Source of the DNA: an uncultured Oscillibacter sp.
Lineage (GTDB): Bacteria > Bacillota > Clostridia > Oscillospirales > Oscillospiraceae
Direction of reading: 5' to 3'
Length of the DNA: 7,471 bases
Assembly (NCBI GenBank): GCA_910587875.1
Contig: CAJUOD010000132.1
Span: forward strand, 1 to 7,471
The position numbers and the translations under genes were made by a program. Positions 1 through 4,745 of the stretch are shown here, in pieces (position 1 is the stretch's first letter; every line of letters starts with the position of its first letter). The notes under the pieces were generated by a model that saw only the letters and a list, made by a program, of their open reading frames with translations, did no database searches and was not told the origin of the DNA.

Positions 1-793
1 TGGAGAGGGTCCCCGTGCCCTGGAAGTTCAGCCCCGTCAGGGGGTTTTGGAACTCCTTGAGCCGCAGCAGCTTGAGCATGGTGTCGCCCCCCACCAGCAG
101 GGTGTTCATGGTATAGGGGTCGAACTTGTTCCAGAACTCCAGCAGCGCGTCATAGGTCAGCTCCCCGCTGTGGTTCACCACCTCCGCCGGGTTTTTGTTG
201 CCGTCCCCCTCCATGAGCACCTTGATGGCGTCCTGGAGGTGCATCTTCCCGATGTAGGCCCCGATCTGCCGCAGGGTCACGGAGAACAGGTCCAGCCGCT
301 GGAAGCGGATGGCCTCATAGGACGCCACCAGCATCCGCCCCCGCTTCTGGAGCTTCACCAGGTTCTCCTGGGTGTGGACGGTGGTCTCGGGGATCGCCGT
401 CCCCTCCGCCACGGGGACCAGCTTCTTCTCGTCCTCCGTGGGCACGGAGGCGATGGAGCGGTAGTCCATCCCGTCGAACTTGGTCACCGTGGCGGTGATG
501 TCCGGCAGGATGCCTCCCTCCTCCAGTCCCTGGCGCACCACCCGGGACACGAATTCCGGGAACAGCACCGAGGACTCCGTGGTATGGAAGAACTTCTCCA
601 CCGGGTCGCTGTCCGCCCCCTTCACGTGGATGTCAAAGCGCTTCAGCTGCCGCTGGAAGGCGTCCAGGCCCTCCACGGCGGTGCCCCGGTAGCGCTCGCT
701 GGGGTCCAGCTCCTCCAGGGTCTGGGTGAAGCTCTTCCCGCTGCGGCCGTACATGCCTTTCTCCAGCCGCACGTTCTCAAAATGATAGCCCAT
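1..793 (-). CDS. Phage major capsid protein, PBSX XkdG-like (partial, C-terminus off the left edge)
   Basis: This gene probably encodes the HK97-fold major capsid protein that forms the icosahedral shell. I translated it by hand: 264 codons are present from the ATG at 791-793, with no stop, and it continues past position 1. The start is well supported by AAGGAGG on the minus strand at 802-808, 8 bases upstream. Visible features are a polar N-terminal arm (about residues 1-70), then FPEFVSRVVRQGL (79-90), a segment around ATVTKFDGMDYRSI (101-114), a VPVAEGTAIPE stretch (127-136) resembling the E-loop/P-domain of such proteins, an RGRMLVASYEAIRFQR helix (151-166), and LLVGGDTMLKLL (232-243). 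PBSX-type capsid proteins are about 310 residues, so roughly 50 residues may be missing. Position directly after the protease/scaffold gene is the standard place for a capsid gene. The call rests on remembered family resemblance plus synteny. Confidence 0.85.
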   Translation of the reverse strand, partial: MGYHFENVRLEKGMYGRSGKSFTQTLEELDPSERYRGTAVEGLDAFQRQLKRFDIHVKGADSDPVEKFFHTTESSVLFPEFVSRVVRQGLEEGGILPDITATVTKFDGMDYRSIASVPTEDEKKLVPVAEGTAIPETTVHTQENLVKLQKRGRMLVASYEAIRFQRLDLFSVTLRQIGAYIGKMHLQDAIKVLMEGDGNKNPAEVVNHSGELTYDALLEFWNKFDPYTMNTLLVGGDTMLKLLRLKEFQNPLTGLNFQGTGTLS

Positions 794-801
794 TTGTTTC
801 T

Positions 802-808
802 CCTCCTT
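802..808 (-). promoter_or_regulatory. Strong ribosome binding site of the capsid gene
   Basis: The minus strand reads AAGGAGG here, 8 bases before the ATG at 791-793. It is the best Shine-Dalgarno match in the leftward operon, which fits the need to make far more capsid protein than portal or terminase. It lies in the 54-base gap (794-847) between protease and capsid genes. The rest of that gap is GC-rich and contains a short GGGGCCCC self-complementary core, but no T-tract that would make a terminator. Confidence 0.75.
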
Positions 809-847
809 ACGATCTATCCGGCACGGGGCCCCGCCCCGCCAGCCGCC

Positions 848-1726
848 TCAAACCAAAAACGCCTCCGCGTCCTCCGCCTGCCCGGCGTCCCGCCTCCGCA
901 GCTGTACGGGAGCGGGAAACCGTTTCGCCGCCCGGGCCCCGAAGCTCCGCCGCAGCTCCAGAAGCTCCGGCTCCTCCAGCCGCTCCGCCGCCCGGGCGAA
1001 GACGCCGCCGTCCGCCTCGTCGTCTGCCAGCATGGCAAGGCGCACCACCTCTTTTCGCAGGGCCTTGAGGTACTTCCGCCCCAGCTCCGCCTCCTTGCGG
1101 AGGGCCAAGTCTCTCTCCTGCTCCTGCCCGAAGCGCTTCAGCACCCCCGCCTCTCTCTGGGCGGGCACCGCCACGAAGGACCACTCGTAGGCGTCCGTGA
1201 TGTCCTTCAGCTCTCGGAAGCACAGCCCCCCGTCATAGGTCTCCCCCGGCGCGTGCTCACACGCCCCGTTTTCCGCGCCGCAGGTGGAGCACACGCTCCG
1301 CCCCGCGCTGCACCCCACGCTGACCTCCTTTTTGATGCCTCCCTCGATCTCGGCGATGAGGTCCCCGTTCTTCTCCGTCCGCAGGAGGTACGCCCAGCCC
1401 TTCAGCCAGCGGTACTCGTCCCCCGCCCGGGTTCTCCGGCCGGGCTCCCGCACCACCTCGGTCTTGTAGAGCCGGGCCGTCTGGCCCCGGGCACTCCACT
1501 GGTGGTCGAAGATGCCGCTCTTGCCCACAAACAGCTCCCCCAGCCGCTCCAGGGCCTCGCCGTCGAAGCGCTCGAAGTCCCGGTCCACCTCGTTGTCGCA
1601 CAGCTTGAGGGTGAACGCGTACACCTGCTCCGCCGCCAGCTCCGCCTTGCTAAGGCCGTTGATGAGGGCCAGGTCCTCCGCCGTGACCTCCAGCCCCTTC
1701 CAGTCCTCCATGTCCGTTCCTCCCAT
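848..1726 (-). CDS. Phage prohead protease with probable scaffold tail, XkdF-like
   Basis: This is a probable maturation protease that assembles inside the procapsid and trims capsid or scaffold before DNA packaging. It has 292 residues. The N-terminal half has the layout of phage prohead serine proteases: a His in FDHQ (His75) followed by a beta-rich stretch, then GGIKKEVSVGC with candidate catalytic Ser136. Glu126 or Glu128 could complete the active site. After the serine comes an insert with Cys146, Cys149, Cys156 and His158, spaced like a metal-binding knuckle, then AYEWSFVAVPAQ (179-190), the usual end of the protease fold. Residues about 190-292 are rich in Glu, Lys, Arg and Ala, look helical, and probably act as scaffold. 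The gene begins 3 bases after the portal stop. Two starts are possible: ATG at 1724-1726 (used here) or ATG at 1709-1711, each with its own GGAGG. Assignment of the catalytic residues is inferred. Confidence 0.8.
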   Translation of the reverse strand: MGGTDMEDWKGLEVTAEDLALINGLSKAELAAEQVYAFTLKLCDNEVDRDFERFDGEALERLGELFVGKSGIFDHQWSARGQTARLYKTEVVREPGRRTRAGDEYRWLKGWAYLLRTEKNGDLIAEIEGGIKKEVSVGCSAGRSVCSTCGAENGACEHAPGETYDGGLCFRELKDITDAYEWSFVAVPAQREAGVLKRFGQEQERDLALRKEAELGRKYLKALRKEVVRLAMLADDEADGGVFARAAERLEEPELLELRRSFGARAAKRFPAPVQLRRRDAGQAEDAEAFLV

Positions 1727-1739
1727 CTCTCACGCCTCC
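1719..1739 (-). promoter_or_regulatory. Two tandem ribosome binding sites before the protease gene
   Basis: The minus strand carries GGAGG at 1735-1739, 8 bases before the ATG at 1724-1726, and a second GGAGG at 1719-1723, 7 bases before the in-frame ATG at 1709-1711. The second site lies inside the first five codons of the longer form. Both spacings are workable, so the start cannot be decided from sequence alone. The first site also lies inside the last codons of the portal gene, as expected for coupled translation. Confidence 0.55.
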
Positions 1740-2902
1740 GCGGCGTCGTTTTCAATCCGCAGCTTCCTGGCCTGCTCCCGGTAGAGGGCGGCCCGGGCCT
1801 CCTCCACCTGGTCCTGGAGGTTGATGTCGTCCCAGACCACCTGGAAGCCGCAGGGATAGCCCCGCATCCGGAGCCACAGCCGGCACACCCGCTCCACCAC
1901 CGGCGTCAGCGTCCGCCGCAGGGCGGTGACCTCGGTGGTGAGCATGTCCGCCTGCTGGCTGCTCATCCGCTCCGTGGAATTCCAGCTCAGGCCCAGCATG
2001 AAGGGCGGGATGCCCGTCTTTGCCACGATCTGCTCCAGAATCTGCCGCACGGGCACCTGGCTGTCCAGCACCGTCGCGTCCGCCCCGATGACCCGGATGT
2101 CCACGTCCCCCGCCGCCACGAAGTCCCGGACGCTGCCGCCCCGGGTCTCCCGCATGGCCCGGGACCACTCCCCGGCCAGCAGCTTCCCCCGCTCGGCGGC
2201 TCCCTCGCCCCCCTGGCAGGTGACGGCGAAGCGGAGGTTTCCGCACCGCTCCCAGTTCACCCCGATGGTGTGGTAAATCTTCATCAGAATGTCCGCCAGG
2301 AAGGGCAAAGACCGCAGCAGAGACACCCCGTAGGGGTTCTCCGCCTCCGGGTTCAGCGGCGTGAACAGAATCAAATCCTGGTAAGGAAGCTGTGCCATCC
2401 GCCCCCTCTCGTCGGGTCCCCAGACGGTGAAGGCCAGGGGGTTCTCCCCCTCCCGGATTTCAATGTCCTCCACCCGTCCGCACAGCAAGGCGGCGATTCC
2501 TCGGTTTCCCAGGGCGGGGACGATCTCCCCCACCGCCCGCCCGCAGGTCAGCAGGGAATCCAGGTAGCAGTCCAGAAAGGCGTTCAGCCCGAACTGTCCC
2601 CGCCCCGTGGGCACGGTCCGCAGGAACTCCCCCAGCTCCCGCTCCGCCGCCCGGTCCTCACAGGAGACCGTCACGCCCCCCGCCATGCGGATGAGCTTGT
2701 AAATGGCCGCGTCCACCACCGGCACGGCCTCCCGCACCGCCCGGTAGAGCCGGGCCTCCCCGTTCCGCAGGGGCACGTACTCCCCCAGCATGCCGAAGGG
2801 GTGCTTCTCCCAGTTCCGCAGCTGTACCGCCCCCGGCCTCGTCTCCGCCGCCGGGACCGCCTCCCGTCTTTTCCGCCGCTTCAAGCTCCCATCTCCTCTC
2901 AA
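1730..2902 (-). CDS. Phage portal protein, PBSX XkdE-like
   Basis: The portal forms the dodecameric ring at one capsid vertex that the terminase docks on and through which DNA enters and leaves. The frame gives 390 residues, within the short end of the family range (about 400-500). Visible features are a basic leader (KRRKRR, 8-13), an N-terminal alpha/beta region with EAVPVVDAAIYKLIRMAGG (58-76), a wing with DCYLDSLLTCGRAVGEIVP (111-129), NPYGVSLLRSLPFLADIL (189-206), the typical portal stretch KTGIPPFMLGL (295-305), and a final helical region STERMSSQQADMLTTEV (309-325) to the acidic/basic C-terminus. It overlaps the terminase stop codon as TTGA at 2899-2902. The start is TTG: either 2900-2902 (used here) or in-frame TTG at 2882-2884, giving a protein 6 residues shorter. 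There is no ATG before Met38, which is too far into the fold. The call is firm from motif pattern and gene order. Confidence 0.85.
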   Translation of the reverse strand: MRGDGSLKRRKRREAVPAAETRPGAVQLRNWEKHPFGMLGEYVPLRNGEARLYRAVREAVPVVDAAIYKLIRMAGGVTVSCEDRAAERELGEFLRTVPTGRGQFGLNAFLDCYLDSLLTCGRAVGEIVPALGNRGIAALLCGRVEDIEIREGENPLAFTVWGPDERGRMAQLPYQDLILFTPLNPEAENPYGVSLLRSLPFLADILMKIYHTIGVNWERCGNLRFAVTCQGGEGAAERGKLLAGEWSRAMRETRGGSVRDFVAAGDVDIRVIGADATVLDSQVPVRQILEQIVAKTGIPPFMLGLSWNSTERMSSQQADMLTTEVTALRRTLTPVVERVCRLWLRMRGYPCGFQVVWDDINLQDQVEEARAALYREQARKLRIENDAAEA

Positions 2903-2914
2903 AATACGTCCTCC
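2893..2914 (-). promoter_or_regulatory. Two ribosome binding sites serving alternative TTG starts of the portal gene
   Basis: The minus strand has GGAGG at 2910-2914, 7 bases before TTG at 2900-2902, and AGGAG at 2893-2897, 8 bases before the in-frame TTG at 2882-2884. The first is embedded in the final codons of the large terminase gene. A rare start codon plus a TTGA stop-start overlap would keep portal synthesis low and tied to terminase translation, which suits a protein needed at only twelve copies per particle. Regulatory meaning is inferred. Confidence 0.5.
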
Positions 2915-4155
2915 CGGTCCACCGCCAGGGCCAAAAAGCCGTCCTCTCCCCGGTCCCCCGCCAGATCCATGGCGAAGTACCGCATGTCATCCATGGCGTG
3001 GTCGTCCCGTTTCCGGGGCGCGTCCCGCTCTCCCCGCTGCTCCCAGCAGTATTGGGCAATCTCCCGCAGACAGTCCCCGCAGCCCCGGCAGATCACGATC
3101 CGCCCCTGCCGGAGCGAATCCGCCGTCACCCGGAGGCCGTCCGCCACGTCGTTGTCCGCCTTGACCACCCGGAAGCCCCTCCGCCGCAGGGCCTCCATGA
3201 AGCTGGCCGCCGACGGGTCCACAATGACCCGCTGGATCTCCCGTCCCCCCGCCAGCCGCTCCAAATCCTCAGCATACTCCGCGTCGGTCTTCTGCCGTCC
3301 CTCTTTCCGGGAGTCGTAATAGAACTCCTCCGTCCGGTACCACACCCCGTCCCGGAGCCCCCACAGCCCGAAGGAGGCCGGGTTCACCGTCCCGTAGTCC
3401 GCCGAAATCCTCCATGCCGAGAAGCCCCCCTCCGGGACCTCCGCCGCGTCCCGCCGGGGGTCGAAGAAGTCGTAAATCAGCCCCTCCGCCGCCGTCCACT
3501 CCCCCAGCACAAACCGCCGGTAGAAGGCCCCGGAGTAATTCCGCCGGTAGCGCTCCCGGATCCGCTCCGACAGCGCCGGGTTGTCCTCCATGGTGAAGCG
3601 GAGCCGCAAAGCCCGCCGCTCCTCCGCCTTCAAGATCCACTCCTGGTAAAACCAGTGCTGGGGCCCCTCCGGGTTGCAGTTGAACCACAGCCGGCTCCCT
3701 GCCACGCTGCACCGGGCGACGGCCTGCTCCACGAAGGACCGGGGCATCAGCGCCGCCTCGTCCAGCAGCACCCCCGCCAGGGTGCTCCCCTGGATCAGCG
3801 CCGCGCTGGACTCGTCCCGCCCGCCGAAGAGCAAAAACGTGTTCTCGTGCCCCCGGAAGCGCACAATCAGGGCGTTTTCCCCTCTTCTCTCCCGGACCTC
3901 CATGCCCAGCCGCCGGAGCGTCGGGGCCAGCTCCGCCACCAGATTTCGCCGCACCGACGCGATGGTCTTTCCGCAGATCCCGAACTGCCGCCCGTCAAAG
4001 CCCGCCTGGGCCCACAGGAAAAAGCTCAGTCCCATGGCGAAGGTCTTCCCGCTGCGCACGGCCCCGTCGCAGATCAAAGCCTCCCACCTGGAATCCTGCC
4101 ACCAGGTCAGCGCCCGCAGCTGCTTTGGCGAAAACTTCAGCCCCTTACCCGCCAT
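2899..4155 (-). CDS. terL: Phage terminase large subunit (ATPase plus nuclease), PBSX XtmB-like
   Basis: This is the motor and nuclease that cuts concatemeric phage DNA and drives it into the prohead. It is 418 residues and appears complete. N-terminal ATPase: Walker A is GAVRSGKT (31-38), Walker B is GVLLDE (128-133) with catalytic Glu133, and the coupling motif is FNCNPEGP (158-165). C-terminal RNase H-like nuclease: acidic residues Asp253 (ISADYG), Asp313 (IVDPSAASF) and an acidic cluster at 384-390 (DDHAMDD) are in the right order for two-metal cleavage. All key residues are intact, so nothing suggests decay. The ATG at 4153-4155 has GGAGG at 4162-4166 on the minus strand, 6 bases upstream, and overlaps the small-subunit stop by 11 bases. 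PBSX-family TerL proteins typically package by headful. That mode is family knowledge and is not shown here. Confidence 0.95.
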   Translation of the reverse strand: MAGKGLKFSPKQLRALTWWQDSRWEALICDGAVRSGKTFAMGLSFFLWAQAGFDGRQFGICGKTIASVRRNLVAELAPTLRRLGMEVRERRGENALIVRFRGHENTFLLFGGRDESSAALIQGSTLAGVLLDEAALMPRSFVEQAVARCSVAGSRLWFNCNPEGPQHWFYQEWILKAEERRALRLRFTMEDNPALSERIRERYRRNYSGAFYRRFVLGEWTAAEGLIYDFFDPRRDAAEVPEGGFSAWRISADYGTVNPASFGLWGLRDGVWYRTEEFYYDSRKEGRQKTDAEYAEDLERLAGGREIQRVIVDPSAASFMEALRRRGFRVVKADNDVADGLRVTADSLRQGRIVICRGCGDCLREIAQYCWEQRGERDAPRKRDDHAMDDMRYFAMDLAGDRGEDGFLALAVDREDVF

Positions 4156-4606
4156 AGCCGTCCTCCAGCTGTCCGGCGGCGTCCTCCAGGGCCCGGTACA
4201 GCTCCTCGGCCCCGCCCCCGCCGCGGTCCTCCAGCAAACCGCACAGGGTCTCCAGGGCCCGCACCCGGTCCACCAGCTTCACCTCCACGCCCCCCTTGTC
4301 CGTCACCTTCAGCTCCGCCACGGCGGAGAGGTCCAGCGCCCCCGGGTCCACCTCCTTGGGATTCAGCGCCAGCCGCGCCGCGTCGTTGGCCCGTCCGAAG
4401 GCCAGCTGCGCCAGCCGCCGCAGGGCGTCCTCCCGCCTGAGCTCTCCCGCCGCCGCCAGGCGCATCTTCTCCAGACGCCGCCGGACGCTCTTCAAGGCCA
4501 GCGTGGCGAAGCCGTCCTCCCGGCCCGCCGCCTCCGCCGCCTGCTCCGGGTCCATGGTCCGCAGAAACACGCCGCAAAAGCGCCTCTGCCACTTCCCTTG
4601 TTCCAT
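4145..4606 (-). CDS. terS: Phage terminase small subunit, PBSX XtmA-like
   Basis: TerS recognises the packaging site on phage DNA and presents it to the large subunit. It has 153 residues. The N-terminal part (about 8-50) has a helical pattern, FLRTMDPEQAAEAAG followed by a basic helix with RRRLEKMR, consistent with a helix-turn-helix DNA-binding domain. The middle is helical. A beta hairpin with LKVTDKGGVEVKLVDRVRALETL (99-121) closely resembles the C-terminal Terminase_2 signature, in which a D-(K/R)-x-x-ALE helix follows the hairpin. The tail is Gly/Glu rich and less conserved. The ATG at 4604-4606 is preceded at once by an in-frame TGA (4610-4612) and by a purine-rich GGGGGAG at 4613-4619 on the minus strand, 6 bases upstream, which fixes the start. 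It is the first gene of the leftward block and overlaps terL by 11 bases. Confidence 0.85.
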   Translation of the reverse strand: MEQGKWQRRFCGVFLRTMDPEQAAEAAGREDGFATLALKSVRRRLEKMRLAAAGELRREDALRRLAQLAFGRANDAARLALNPKEVDPGALDLSAVAELKVTDKGGVEVKLVDRVRALETLCGLLEDRGGGGAEELYRALEDAAGQLEDGYGG

Positions 4607-4670
4607 CGTTCACTCCCCCTCATATCCCGCCCCCGTTTTCCCGGATAGTTGCACGCCCCCATACACCGCC

Positions 4671-4709
4671 GAAAAAATTTTCCCCTCCGCCCCAAAAACA
4701 TGCTATACT
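4671..4709 (+). promoter_or_regulatory. Candidate sigma-A promoter of addB, extended -10 type
   Basis: TATACT at 4704-4709 matches the -10 consensus at five of six bases and is preceded by TGC at 4701-4703, giving an extended -10 (TGnTATACT). No good -35 box is present at 16-18 bases; the nearest is TTTCCC at 4679-4684 with a 19-base gap. An AT-only tract (AAAAAATTTT, 4672-4681) in otherwise GC-rich DNA lies where an UP element could help. Transcription would begin near 4716, giving a leader of about 30 bases with the ribosome binding site in it. The box is clear by eye, but function is not shown. Confidence 0.6.
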
Positions 4710-4732
4710 GTTCCACGTGAAACCATGTGCAA
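4702..4732 (-). promoter_or_regulatory. Weak candidate leftward promoter for the phage head operon
   Basis: On the minus strand TTGCAC (4727-4732) and TATAGC (4702-4707) form a possible -35/-10 pair, but the spacing is 19 bases and both boxes are imperfect. If used, it would overlap the addB promoter and the parS-like palindrome would lie in its spacer. Phage late operons often need a phage-specific activator or are read from a distant upstream promoter, so the true promoter may be different. Confidence 0.2.
4709..4724. promoter_or_regulatory. parS-like palindrome (candidate ParB/Spo0J binding site)
   Basis: The bases TGTTCCACGTGAAACC match the Bacillota chromosomal parS consensus TGTTNCACGTGAAACA at every fixed position but the last. 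The core CACGTG and both GTT/AAC arms are intact, with one imperfect arm pair (C4713 opposite A4720). parS sites are where ParB loads and spreads to organise the origin region and recruit SMC. The site begins on the last base of the addB -10 box and covers the predicted transcription start, so bound protein could also block addB transcription. An alternative is an operator for an unrelated CACGTG-binding regulator. Confidence 0.6.
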
Positions 4733-4737
4733 GGAGG
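4731..4737 (+). promoter_or_regulatory. Ribosome binding site that fixes the addB start
   Basis: AAGGAGG is a full-strength Shine-Dalgarno sequence 8 bases before the ATG at 4746. An in-frame ATG also occurs at 4725-4727, 6 bases before this site, but it has no ribosome binding site of its own and would add only seven residues ahead of the Walker A strand, so 4746 is preferred. Confidence 0.85.
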
Positions 4738-4745
4738 CGCTTCCC

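Noticed and set aside
811..847. A GC-rich inverted repeat around GGGGCCCC between the protease and capsid genes as a terminator
   Set aside because: The stem is short, there is no T-tract on the minus strand after it, and termination there would cut off the capsid gene.
47..3319. A 1,090-codon open frame on the plus strand across the capsid, protease, portal and terminase genes
   Set aside because: It is antisense to four genes with clear phage protein motifs. Its product is a low-complexity mix of Leu, Pro, His, Arg and Gly, as expected from reading high-GC codons backwards. It has no recognisable domain.
2998..4440. A 480-codon plus-strand open frame opposite the terminase genes
   Set aside because: It is proline- and arginine-rich and antisense to intact TerL motifs (Walker A, Walker B, nuclease aspartates).
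4137..4613. A 158-codon minus-strand frame starting at GTG over terS
   Set aside because: It uses the same DNA as terS in another frame. Its product is mostly Gly, Arg and Ala, while the terS frame shows a helix-turn-helix-like region and a Terminase_2-like hairpin.
4607..4745. A phage attachment site in the divergent intergenic region
   Set aside because: An att core can only be recognised by its repeat at the other prophage end, which is outside the window. No tRNA gene or other usual target is present here.
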